A stretch of 64,000 nt of DNA from JALZAI01 sp038207565 (GTDB lineage Bacteria > Actinomycetota > Actinomycetes > Mycobacteriales > Jatrophihabitantaceae): assembly GCA_038207565.1 (NCBI GenBank), contig JBBQZQ010000011.1, positions 35,745 through 99,744 of the forward strand. Direction: 5' to 3'. The translations under genes were made by a program, and so were the position numbers. Below, piece by piece: positions 25,661-33,645 of the stretch; the first letter of the stretch is position 1; each line of letters opens with the position of its first letter. The notes below the pieces were generated by a model. It saw nothing but the letters and a program-made list of their open reading frames with translations. It was not told the DNA's origin and searched no databases.

Positions 25661-26026
25661 TCAGACTCGGTGCAGCGCCTCGACCAGTTCTGCCTTGTTC
25701 ATGGCTGATCGGCCCTTGATGTCGACCGTGCGAGCGTAGGTGAGCAGGTCGGCTCTCGACCACTGCGCGTACTCCGGTGCCGCAACGCCGTTGGGCGAGC
25801 CCACCGTTGCCGCCGAACCCGCCGCGGCGGACCCCTCCGGTGGCGCCGCAGCCGTCCAGGCTGCCCCCTCCGGGGGGGCCGGGCGCATGCTGGTTCCCAC
25901 CGCGGCGGCGATGCGTGCGGCCTTCTTCTTGCTGATGCCCTCCCGCCGCACGATCTTGTAGACGCGCTTGGCCGGCGCGGAGCGGCCCGCTTTCGACTTT
26001 GCTAGGTTTTTCTTCTTGTTCGGCAT
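25661..26026 (-). CDS. Small basic protein with Rho-N/SAP-like C-terminal helix pair
   Basis: A 121-residue protein. The N-terminus is lysine-rich (MPNKKKNLAKSKAGRSAPAK), followed by REGISKKKAARIAAA. The middle is Ala/Pro/Gly-rich and probably unstructured. The last 35 residues (YAQWSRADLLTYARTVDIKG to NKAELVEALHRV) resemble the Rho N-terminal/SAP motif, which binds nucleic acid. GAGGAG precedes the ATG. It is divergent from nicT, and the short shared promoter region contains a Nur-like box. Confidence 0.75.
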   Translation of the reverse strand: MPNKKKNLAKSKAGRSAPAKRVYKIVRREGISKKKAARIAAAVGTSMRPAPPEGAAWTAAAPPEGSAAAGSAATVGSPNGVAAPEYAQWSRADLLTYARTVDIKGRSAMNKAELVEALHRV

Positions 26027-26066
26027 GGCTCGACTCCTCAATGACGACGTCGCGGCGCCACAGTTA

Positions 26067-26083
26067 TTGCCAACAAGTTGCGA
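26067..26083. promoter_or_regulatory. Nur-box-like sequence upstream of nickel/cobalt transporter
   Basis: TTGCCA-ACAAG-TTGCGA matches the actinobacterial nickel-uptake-regulator consensus (two TTGCAA half-sites, five-base spacer) with one mismatch per half. It lies 32 bases upstream of the nicT start. Nur represses nickel uptake genes when nickel is plentiful. Matching is by eye. Confidence 0.5.
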
Positions 26084-26114
26084 TAACGGTGGCGGGCAGC
26101 ATAGATTCGCAAGT

Positions 26115-27269
26115 ATGACGGACACGACGACGAGCGGGGACGCGTCGACGTTCACCAGGTTCCGCCGCAGTCTCGACGAGCAGGACTGGCGTTCGCTGGC
26201 CGGAATGTTCGGGTTCATCATCGTGCTGCACGTCGTGGGTCTCGGCATCCTGTTCGGGCTGGTCGTACCGAAGCACCTGCATCTCGGCGGAGATCACCCG
26301 GTCTTCAACGTCGGGGTGGGCGTTTTGGCCTACACCTTCGGGCTGCGTCACGCCTTCGATGCCGATCACATCGCCGCCGTCGACAACACCACCCGCAAAC
26401 TGATTGCCGACAACGTGAATTCGCCCACGCCGCGCAAGCCGCTGTCGGTCGGCTTCTGGTTCTCCCTGGGGCACTCGACGATCGTGTTCAGCCTCGCATT
26501 GCTGCTGTCGGTGGGTGTGAAGGCGCTGGTCGGCCAGGTCGAGAACGATCAGTCCGGGCTGCACTCGGCGACCGGGTTGATCGGTGCTTCGGTCTCCGGG
26601 GTGTTCCTGTGCATCCTCGGGGTCCTGAACCTGGTCGTACTCCTCGGCATTCTCGATGTCTTCCGGCAGATGCGGCGAGGCAATTTCGACGAGGCCCAAC
26701 TCGAAGAGCACCTCAACAAGCGCGGCCTGATGAACCGATTCCTCAACGGCCTCACCCGCTCGGTGCGAAAGGCCTGGCACATCTACCCGGTCGGCGTTCT
26801 GTTCGGTCTCGGTTTCGACACCGCGACCGAGGTCGGCCTGCTCGTCCTGGCCGGCGGAGCCGCGGCGTTGAGCCTGCCGTTCTACTCAATCCTGGTGCTG
26901 CCGATTCTCTTCGCCGCCGGCATGTGTCTGATGGACACCATCGACGGGGTGTTCATGAACGCCGCGTACGGCTGGGCGTTCGCCAAGCCCGTACGCAAGG
27001 TGTTCTACAACATCACCATCACGGCGATCTCGGTGGCCGTTGCGCTCGTCATCGGCACCGTCGAGCTGATCGGCGTCCTGGCCGATCGAGCTGGCATCAC
27101 CTCCGGTCCGATCGCGGCGATTGCCGCAATTCCCCTCGACTACGCCGGGTACGGCATCGTCGGGCTGTTCGTCGTGTCCTGGCTCATCGCACTCGCCGTC
27201 TGGCGATTCGGGCGCATTGAGGAGAAATGGTCGGCCGATCTGGTGCCAGCCCGCGTCACTGCGGACTGA
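26115..27269 (+). CDS. nicT: NicT/HoxN-type nickel/cobalt transporter
   Basis: A 384-residue permease of the NiCoT family with about eight membrane segments. The signature RHAFDADHIAAVDNTTRK near residue 78 binds the metal; FSLGHSTIVF and LGFDTATEVGLL are the other conserved blocks. The start at 26115 gives the usual N-terminus; upstream frame extension overlaps the divergent gene. It imports nickel or cobalt for urease, hydrogenase or B12, none of which is in the window. A Cys-rich small protein follows on the same strand. Confidence 0.95.
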   Translation: MTDTTTSGDASTFTRFRRSLDEQDWRSLAGMFGFIIVLHVVGLGILFGLVVPKHLHLGGDHPVFNVGVGVLAYTFGLRHAFDADHIAAVDNTTRKLIADNVNSPTPRKPLSVGFWFSLGHSTIVFSLALLLSVGVKALVGQVENDQSGLHSATGLIGASVSGVFLCILGVLNLVVLLGILDVFRQMRRGNFDEAQLEEHLNKRGLMNRFLNGLTRSVRKAWHIYPVGVLFGLGFDTATEVGLLVLAGGAAALSLPFYSILVLPILFAAGMCLMDTIDGVFMNAAYGWAFAKPVRKVFYNITITAISVAVALVIGTVELIGVLADRAGITSGPIAAIAAIPLDYAGYGIVGLFVVSWLIALAVWRFGRIEEKWSADLVPARVTAD

Positions 27270-27411
27270 CGTCGTCTCACCGGAACGCCGCTCGAGCCGC
27301 CTCCGGCTGACGTCGAAGCGCAGGAAATGCTTGACTAGAGGGGCGGCGCGACGACGCGTTGCCTGGTTGTCGTCGCGCCCGTCCACGGCGACGACGAAGA
27401 GGAGCGACGTG

Positions 27412-27576
27412 ATGACCTCCAAGCCGAAGTACGGGCCCACCCCGGACTACGGACCCTGCGAGTGCGAGGACTGCGAGTCCGACGCCCGCTCGACGTGCCC
27501 GACCTGCGAAGGGCACTTCTGCTACGGGCACGCCGCGCACGCAGTGCACGCACCAGCCGTTGTCCCGAACCGCTGA
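27412..27576 (+). CDS. 54-residue Cys-rich putative metal-binding protein
   Basis: Starts at ATG with GAGGAG upstream and reads CECEDCESDARSTCPTCEG followed by HFCYGHAAH. Six Cys and several His in 30 residues resemble a zinc ribbon or metal-handling peptide. It lies 142 bp after nicT on the same strand. A role in nickel or cobalt handling is a guess from position; a plain zinc finger is the alternative. Confidence 0.55.
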   Translation: MTSKPKYGPTPDYGPCECEDCESDARSTCPTCEGHFCYGHAAHAVHAPAVVPNR

Positions 27577-27597
27577 CGCCGCCCCGGAGGCCGCCGT

Positions 27598-29784
27598 TCA
27601 GAGCCGGAACTGCTCGAACGGTTCTATGGCTGCGATAGCGACCATGTGATGAGCCGCGATCCAGGTGCCGAGCAGCGCCGCAACCAGCAGGGCGCACATC
27701 AACCCGGACGCGAGCAACAAGCGGGCGAAAGCGAGCGGGTCAGGGGTGCCGGCGTCGTGGCTGACCCGTACTTTGACGGTCCGGATGCTCGTGAACGCCA
27801 CCATCGTCCCCTTCGCCGGAGGGCGGCTGACCGAGATGGCGGGGTCGGCGCGGAACGTGAGGACGGGTACGGGCGTCCAGCAACCGTCGTCGGTCACCAC
27901 TGGCGTCCGGACGATGTAGGTGCCGTCACCGGCTGTCGTCACGGCCGGATCAAAAGCTCGATGCGGTTGCACCGAGGCTCCGGACCAGTTGCGCCCGAAA
28001 CAACCCCGCCATGACGCAGGCAGGCGACGCAGCTGGATACGCAGGTCGGCCGGCTGGGTCAGCGTGCCAGTGACGGTCACCGCGACGCGAACCCGCCCGC
28101 CGGCCTCGACGCCGCTCGACGACAATGAGGTGACCGTCGCGCTGGGGCTGAGCAGTAGCGCGGACTCTCGCGCTCGGGGATCGAATGCGACGGGGACACT
28201 GCCGATCCCGGGCAGGGTGACCCTCCCGCGGAACCGGAACGCGTAGCAGTCGCCACGCTGCTGACTCGGGCTGCTGAGGGTGACCGACGCGGCATCGGGG
28301 GACGAACTGAGGGGGGCAGCAACGTCGGTGGCGTCCCATCCCTTGGCCGGGCAGATCCCGTTCGCCGCCAGCCGTGGCCCGAGCAGTTCGCCGCTCAGCC
28401 CGGTCAAGGACGCCGCCGTGCGTCCGCTCACGGTCACCGTCGTTGTCAGGGGACCGGGAACCGCCAGACCGTGACCGCCGGCATGCTGCGTGACGTGGAG
28501 CGGCGCGACGGTGACGACGTCGCCCGCGGTGGCCCCACGGGTCACGTTGGGCGTCGCGTTGGTGGTGGCGACCTTGCCCACGACGCGATAGCAACCCGGT
28601 TTCTGCAATGTCGTCGTCCCGGTGTCGTGAGCACTGTCACCCACGAGGGCGAGCGGGCTGTCTGGCGGGCCGGATGCCATCGTGCGCCAGTCCGCATCGT
28701 TATACGCGCCGCAGCCGACGTTCTTGACGAAGGGCAGCGGGCCGACGAGCGCTGTCGACCCAGTGCCGTTGTGGCCGCGCATCCCGGTCACGCTGATCCC
28801 GGTGTGGACGGTGCCGCCCGGCAGCAGCACATTCGGCTCGGCGCGTGCGGTGACGACAGGATCGGCAGTGGTGTCGACCGCGACGGCAACGCTGCCGGCG
28901 AAGGAGCGCGCCGAATCGGGCGTCACGAGCGGCACGGCGCCCGGCGCGGACAGTTCGACGACGCCGACCGGTGCCGACACCGTCGCGGTCACCGGCACGC
29001 TCAAGCTCATCGACCCGACAGCCAGGGAGAGCCGCGTGCGGGCCACACCCTTCGTGTCAGTCGTCACGGTCGGCTCCGCGACATCGGCGCCCGGTTCGGG
29101 TGAGCTGAAGGTGACGACCATCCCCGGCACCGACCGGCCGGTCGCGGAGATGACCTGTGCCTGCAGCGATACCGAGGATCCCAGAATGAGCTTGGCCGAG
29201 TCCGCGCGGACGATCACGCTGTACGGCCCGGCTTCCTGTTGCGCCTCGGTCCAGAGCGCTGCGGCGGACGCCGCGTCCAACCCGCCGGTGTGCGCCGCCA
29301 GGCAGGCGTCGGCAACTGGATCGGCCACTCGGCGGCTCGCGATCGCGGCCGCGACATCCCCGATCTCGGCGGCGCTGGTCGAGCTGCCGTGTGCATCGAT
29401 GAGGAATGCCAACGCGGCATTGTCGGCACTGTCGGGCAGCGGCGCGACCGCGGTGGCAGCGACGGCGGGTGTGTCGAACGGTATGGCCGGACCGGGGGTC
29501 GCACCGGGCGTCGTACCGGGCGTCGTACCGGGCGTTGTACGGGGGGCAGGCCCGGTGACGGGCTGCGCGGCGAAGGCCGGCGCGGTGCCGGTGCTCGGCC
29601 AGGACACGAGAGCGGTACTTCCCTGGCCGGTTTCGCAGACGATGCCGTTGACGTACTCGATGCCCGTGGGACCCCACCCGGCACCGGGCAGCGCGAGAGC
29701 GTCGACGGCAGGTGTAATCGCGACGGCGAGACCGGTCACGACGACACCGAGCGCGCGCGCGATCCTGGTCGACCGCGTCCCCAT
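27598..29784 (-). CDS. Large secreted, membrane-anchored surface protein with Ig-like domain
   Basis: A 728-residue protein. A signal peptide occupies residues 1-31 (RIARALGVVVTGLAVAITPA). A short (TPGT/A)n repeat near 85-100 forms a linker. A Big-type Ig domain lies near 190-280 (GSSVSLQAQVISATGRSVPG). Then follows a long Thr/Ser/Pro-rich beta region with paired Cys. A membrane segment near 690-712 with a short tail anchors the C-terminus. GGAGGGG precedes the ATG. It is probably displayed on the cell surface; ligand and role are unknown. No sortase motif is visible. Confidence 0.75.
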   Translation of the reverse strand: MGTRSTRIARALGVVVTGLAVAITPAVDALALPGAGWGPTGIEYVNGIVCETGQGSTALVSWPSTGTAPAFAAQPVTGPAPRTTPGTTPGTTPGATPGPAIPFDTPAVAATAVAPLPDSADNAALAFLIDAHGSSTSAAEIGDVAAAIASRRVADPVADACLAAHTGGLDAASAAALWTEAQQEAGPYSVIVRADSAKLILGSSVSLQAQVISATGRSVPGMVVTFSSPEPGADVAEPTVTTDTKGVARTRLSLAVGSMSLSVPVTATVSAPVGVVELSAPGAVPLVTPDSARSFAGSVAVAVDTTADPVVTARAEPNVLLPGGTVHTGISVTGMRGHNGTGSTALVGPLPFVKNVGCGAYNDADWRTMASGPPDSPLALVGDSAHDTGTTTLQKPGCYRVVGKVATTNATPNVTRGATAGDVVTVAPLHVTQHAGGHGLAVPGPLTTTVTVSGRTAASLTGLSGELLGPRLAANGICPAKGWDATDVAAPLSSSPDAASVTLSSPSQQRGDCYAFRFRGRVTLPGIGSVPVAFDPRARESALLLSPSATVTSLSSSGVEAGGRVRVAVTVTGTLTQPADLRIQLRRLPASWRGCFGRNWSGASVQPHRAFDPAVTTAGDGTYIVRTPVVTDDGCWTPVPVLTFRADPAISVSRPPAKGTMVAFTSIRTVKVRVSHDAGTPDPLAFARLLLASGLMCALLVAALLGTWIAAHHMVAIAAIEPFEQFRL

Positions 29785-30154
29785 CTGCCCCCCTCCGCAT
29801 CGTGGCCGACGACCGGCAGCTGCCTTTCCCCTCGAGGCATCGGGCAGAGCAGGCCGATGATCGAACACAGCGAAACACGCAATTGTGTCCGCGAGGTAAT
29901 CGACGCGCCGATGGCTGAGGTCTAGGCGGTGCACATCGACCTCACCGCCGCGCAGAGATCGACGCCGGTCCGACGCGGCCGCGATCGCGTTCCCGCGTGG
30001 GATGACCGTGCGCAACGCGGCAGACCGGCGGGCCGGCAACGTGATCACGCAGCGCAGGGTCGGCGACCGCCGTGACTGAGGTTCGGTGGGCAACGGACTT
30101 GGCACCGACGACGTTCAGTGCCTCAGTACGGACGTCGTTCAGTAGGGTCGCGAT
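29785..30154. other. Divergent promoter region, no gene seen
   Basis: 370 bases between the surface-protein gene and the molybdopterin gene. Near the right end GACGACGTTCAGT and GACGTCGTTCAGT form an imperfect direct repeat (about 30097-30143) just upstream of the GTG start. No RNA gene or convincing small frame is visible. Confidence 0.4.
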
Positions 30155-30760
30155 GTGGCCAACAAGGGATTTCTCGGCCGGCTTCGCCAGGAGCGCGACC
30201 CCCGCCTGCCACCCGGCCAGTACGACGTCGGCTCGGACTGGCCGGTGCTCACGGCCGAGGTCACGCCGCGTTTCGATCCCGAGCGTTGGACGATGACGGT
30301 CGACGGACTCGTCGAGCGGCAGCGCACCTGGTCGTGGGCAGAAATGCACCTGCTGCCGCAGTCGGAATTCCGCGGCGACATCCACTGCGTGACCACGTGG
30401 TCGAAGCTGGACACCCGGTTCGGCGGCGTTTCGGTGGACCAACTGCTCGACGCGGTGCAGCCGCTGCCGTCGGCGACGCACATTCTGGCGACGTCGACCA
30501 CCGGGTACACGACAAACCTGCCGCTCGCCGACATCATCGGCGGCAAGGCCTGGGTCGTCTGGACGCACGAGGGCAGGCCGCTCAGCCGCGAGCACGGCGG
30601 CCCGGTGCGTCTGCTCGTCCCGCACCTGTACTTCTGGAAGAGCGCCAAGTGGGTCAGCAAGGTGACGCTGCTCGATCACGATCAGCAGGGGTTCTGGGAG
30701 CGCAACGGCTATCACGACCTCGGCGATCCGTGGCGCGAGCAGCGCTATCAGGGCGACTGA
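30155..30760 (+). CDS. Molybdopterin-dependent oxidoreductase, SuoX/YedY fold
   Basis: A 201-residue soluble protein of the sulfite-oxidase/MsrP catalytic-domain family. The molybdenum-ligating Cys is in DIHCVTTWSKLD (residue 78). The segments RWTMTVDGLVE and HGGPVRLLVPHLYFWKSAKW are typical of the fold. There is no export signal, unlike MsrP, so it acts in the cytoplasm. A reductase gene follows four bases after the stop, and the two probably form an electron-transfer pair. The substrate is unknown; sulfoxides or similar oxidised groups are possible. Confidence 0.88.
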   Translation: MANKGFLGRLRQERDPRLPPGQYDVGSDWPVLTAEVTPRFDPERWTMTVDGLVERQRTWSWAEMHLLPQSEFRGDIHCVTTWSKLDTRFGGVSVDQLLDAVQPLPSATHILATSTTGYTTNLPLADIIGGKAWVVWTHEGRPLSREHGGPVRLLVPHLYFWKSAKWVSKVTLLDHDQQGFWERNGYHDLGDPWREQRYQGD

Positions 30761-30764
30761 CCCA

Positions 30765-31475
30765 GTGACCGGAACAACGGGCGCACCCGCCGGCGGCTGG
30801 CGGCTCGCCCGCGTCGCCGAGATCGCGCACCTGACACCCGACGGCGTCACACTGCGCCTGGACGTGCCCGACCGGATCGACCACCTCGCCGGGCAGCATT
30901 ACGTCGTGCGCCTCACAGCCGAAGACGGCTACACCGCGCAACGCTCCTATTCGGTCGCGTCCGACGCCTCCGATCCTCGGGTCGAGCTCTACGTGGAACG
31001 CATCGCCGACGGCGAAGTGTCGCCGTACCTCGCCGACGCCCTCGAGCCGGGTGATGAGCTGGAGGTACGCGGACCGATCGGCGGATGGTTCGTCTGGCGC
31101 GGGGATTCGCCCGCGGTCGGCGTCGCGGGCGGGAGCGGGGTCGTGCCGATCGTGGCAATGCTGCGGCACGCCCGGGTCACCGGTGCTGTGAAGCTGCTGC
31201 GGCTGGCCGTGTCGTCGCGCACCTGGGCCGAACTGCCGTACGCGCAGGAACTGAGCGACGCGGGCGCGTTCGTCGCGCTGACCCGTGAGCAGTCGGCGGT
31301 GGGACGCGCGGCGCAGCGGCTCGCCGCCGCCGAGCTGGCGCGCCTGCTCGTACCCGACGCGACCTACTACGTATGCGGCTCGGCCGGATTCGCGGAGACC
31401 ACCAGCCGCCGTCTCGTCGATCTCGGGGTGCCGGAGAATTCCGTCCGCGTCGAACGTTTCGGACCCTCCGGGTAG
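30765..31475 (+). CDS. FAD/NAD(P)-binding oxidoreductase, ferredoxin-reductase type
   Basis: A 236-residue flavoprotein with an FAD domain (RSYS motif at residues 60-63) and a nucleotide-binding domain (GGSGVVPIVAM near 121 and YYVCGSAGFAE near 205). It lacks a 2Fe-2S domain, so it passes electrons from NAD(P)H directly through FAD. Four-base spacing from the molybdopterin enzyme indicates one transcript and a functional pair. Confidence 0.9.
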   Translation: MTGTTGAPAGGWRLARVAEIAHLTPDGVTLRLDVPDRIDHLAGQHYVVRLTAEDGYTAQRSYSVASDASDPRVELYVERIADGEVSPYLADALEPGDELEVRGPIGGWFVWRGDSPAVGVAGGSGVVPIVAMLRHARVTGAVKLLRLAVSSRTWAELPYAQELSDAGAFVALTREQSAVGRAAQRLAAAELARLLVPDATYYVCGSAGFAETTSRRLVDLGVPENSVRVERFGPSG

Positions 31476-31497
31476 AACGCACGGCACAATCGGCAGG

Positions 31498-31989
31498 GTG
31501 CGCATCGCCGTGTTGTCCGACACGCACGCGCCGCGGCGATGGAAGCGGTGCCCACCGGCGGTGGCGGCGCGGTTGCACGGGGTGGACGCGATCCTGCACG
31601 CGGGCGACGTCTGCACCGCCGACGTCCTTGCCGAGCTCAGCGCCTACGCGCCCGTCCATGCAGTGCTCGGCAACAACGACGGATCGGACGTGGCGAGCTG
31701 GGGCGCTACGGAAACACTTGAGTTGACGCTGGGAGGAGTGCCGATCGCGATGATCCACGACAGCGGCGTGCGCACCGGCCGCCCGGCGCGGTTACGGCGG
31801 ATGTTCCCCGCCGCGGCAGTCGTCGTGTTCGGTCATTCGCACATCCCCGTGAACGAGGTGCACGACGGCCAGCGCATCCTGAACCCCGGATCGCCGACCG
31901 ACCGGCGCCGCCAGCCGCAGGGGACGATGGCCGAACTGCAGATCACCTCTGGTCGCGTGTCGTCGTGTGCCATCGTCACTGTCACCTAG
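31498..31989 (+). CDS. YfcE-type metallophosphodiesterase
   Basis: A 163-residue calcineurin-like phosphoesterase with the ordered metal ligands DTH (residue 8), GD (near 42), GNND (near 65) and GHSH (near 114). The GTG at 31498 gives VRIAVLSDTH at the N-terminus, the normal family start. It hydrolyses phosphodiesters or phosphomonoesters with two metal ions; the physiological substrate is unknown. It follows the reductase by 22 bases and may be in the same operon. Confidence 0.88.
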   Translation: MRIAVLSDTHAPRRWKRCPPAVAARLHGVDAILHAGDVCTADVLAELSAYAPVHAVLGNNDGSDVASWGATETLELTLGGVPIAMIHDSGVRTGRPARLRRMFPAAAVVVFGHSHIPVNEVHDGQRILNPGSPTDRRRQPQGTMAELQITSGRVSSCAIVTVT

Positions 31990-32248
31990 GCACCTCGCAG
32001 CGCGTTGCTCGTCCAACCGGTGGAAATCGTCGTAGATCTGCGCCTGGATTATCAGGACTAGCCATTGGGGGGTCGGTACGTGCTAGCGTCTTTCCTGGTT
32101 GTTCTGTACGTCTCGCGCTCGGTGAAGTGACCGGGTGGCAGTCGTGCATGCGCGTTGCACGTCTTACATCTCTTTCGAGTGTCAGGCACACCGCACGACC
32201 CGAGTCGCACACGTCGTGCGCTCGATTGCCTGAGCGAAGGAGATTCGT

Positions 32249-32452
32249 ATGACTCAGGGCATCGTCAAGTGGTTCAACAGTGAAAAGGGCTTCGGCTTCA
32301 TCACGCCCGACGAGGGTGGCAAGGACGTCTTCGTCCACTACTCCGCCATCGCGTCGGACGGCTACCGCAGCCTCGACGAGAACCAGCGTGTCGAGTTCAA
32401 CGTCGAGGCCGGCCCCAAGGGCCCGCAGGCCAGTAACGTCCGCCCCGTCTGA
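32249..32452 (+). CDS. cspA: Cold-shock protein, CspA family
   Basis: A 67-residue single cold-shock domain with both RNA-binding motifs (KGFGFI at residues 15-20 and DVFVHY at 26-31). It binds single-stranded RNA and melts structure. GAAGGAG precedes the ATG. A gene-free stretch of about 260 bases upstream probably includes a long 5' leader, as is usual for this family. A clear terminator hairpin follows. Confidence 0.97.
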   Translation: MTQGIVKWFNSEKGFGFITPDEGGKDVFVHYSAIASDGYRSLDENQRVEFNVEAGPKGPQASNVRPV

Positions 32453-32489
32453 TCGCATTCTGATCTGACGTAGCTGGACCGAGCACCTC

Positions 32490-32521
32490 ACGCAGCCCCC
32501 GGATGAACCCGGGGGCTGCGT
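32490..32521 (+). terminator. Terminator hairpin after cspA
   Basis: Perfect 13-bp arms ACGCAGCCCCCGG / CCGGGGGCTGCGT with loop ATGAAC, 37 bases after the cspA stop. GC-rich with no long T-run, as is common in actinobacteria. Confidence 0.8.
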
Positions 32522-32669
32522 CGTGTCGTCGACCGCAACGGCGTGCCGCATGTCCGAACCCGCGACGTGAAACAGGCAGCGTTGCCGGACACCCAGCGCC
32601 ACGCAGCTCCTCCCTCGCGTGGCTTCGCGACTTCCGGCAACCCGCTCTTGACCCCGACTGCGCGCTCGG

Positions 32670-32688
32670 TAAGGTAAGCCTTACCTAG
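32670..32688. promoter_or_regulatory. DtxR/IdeR-like operator upstream of ZIP transporter
   Basis: TAAGGTAAGCCTTACCTAG matches the 19-bp DtxR/IdeR consensus at about 15 positions and has a perfect 7-bp inverted core (AGGTAAG-C-CTTACCT). It ends two bases before the GGAGG of the ZIP gene, so a bound repressor would block transcription. An iron- or manganese-responsive regulator of this family is inferred. Confidence 0.65.
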
Positions 32689-32702
32689 CCGGAGGAAATC
32701 TC

Positions 32703-33617
32703 GTGAACCTTCCTGAAACGCTGCTTCTCGGCTTCATCGCCGGGGTGACGATCGTGATCGGCATGCCGATCGGCCGCATGCGGCGTCCTGCGCAGAGCCT
32801 GCGATTGGTCCTCAATGCCGTCGCCGTCGGAGTTCTGTTGTTCCTGGTGTGGGACGTGCTGTCGGCGGCGTGGGAACCGATTGACGCCGCCCTCGGTGAC
32901 GTCCACAGCGGTGATCACGGCAACGGCGGACTCAGCACCGCAATCGGATATGGCTTCCTGTTCGCCGGTGGGCTCAGTGCCGGTCTGCTCTCGCTCGTGG
33001 GCTACGAGAAATACATGAGCCGCAAGCGCGCCGAAGACCTCCCTGGCGGCATTCGACGCACGACGGTGCTCGATCAGACGCCGCCGCCGTCAGGTGCCGG
33101 GATCGTCACCCTCGTCGAGACGGCCCCGCCCCTGACCCACTCGCCGGCGCGCCGCGTGGCGCTGTTGATCGCCGTCGGGATCGGATTGCACAACTTCGCC
33201 GAGGGCCTCGCGATCGGGCAGTCCGCTGCCAGCGGCGAGATCGCGCTCGCCACCCTGCTGGTGATCGGCTTCGCGCTGCACAACGCCACCGAGGGATTCG
33301 GCATCGTGGCACCGCTCGCCGGGGACCTCGACGAGACCGGCGCCGTCCGGCGGCCGAGTTGGAACACCCTGCTGGGGCTGGCGACGATCGCAGGTGGTCC
33401 GACCTTCGTCGGCACCTTCGTCGGACACGGGTTCGCCAGCGTGACAGTGTCCGTGCTCTTCCTGACTCTCGCTGCCGGCTCCATGATCTACGTGATCACC
33501 CAGCTGATCGGCGTCGCAGCCCGCGCCAAGCGCGCCGACCTGCTCGCCTACGGCATGCTCATCGGGCTCTTCGCAGGGTTCCTGACCGACGCGGTCGTCA
33601 TTGCCGGTGGCGCCTGA
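32703..33617 (+). CDS. ZIP-family metal transporter
   Basis: A 304-residue ZIP permease with about eight membrane segments. The metal-binding helices carry HNFAEGLAIG near residue 164 and HNATEGFG near 198. A His/Asp-rich loop (DVHSGDHGNGG) near 66-76 may collect metal. The start is GTG with GGAGG eight bases upstream. The operator just upstream suggests iron or manganese control, so the cargo may be Fe, Mn or Zn. Confidence 0.92.
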   Translation: MNLPETLLLGFIAGVTIVIGMPIGRMRRPAQSLRLVLNAVAVGVLLFLVWDVLSAAWEPIDAALGDVHSGDHGNGGLSTAIGYGFLFAGGLSAGLLSLVGYEKYMSRKRAEDLPGGIRRTTVLDQTPPPSGAGIVTLVETAPPLTHSPARRVALLIAVGIGLHNFAEGLAIGQSAASGEIALATLLVIGFALHNATEGFGIVAPLAGDLDETGAVRRPSWNTLLGLATIAGGPTFVGTFVGHGFASVTVSVLFLTLAAGSMIYVITQLIGVAARAKRADLLAYGMLIGLFAGFLTDAVVIAGGA

Positions 33618-33645
33618 GGCGGCCTGCGATCAGTCGTCGAGGGGC

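Noticed and set aside
27598..30105. Longer version of the surface protein beginning at 30105
   Set aside because: The signal peptide and GGAGGGG ribosome site place the start at 29784; the extra 107 residues have no protein character.
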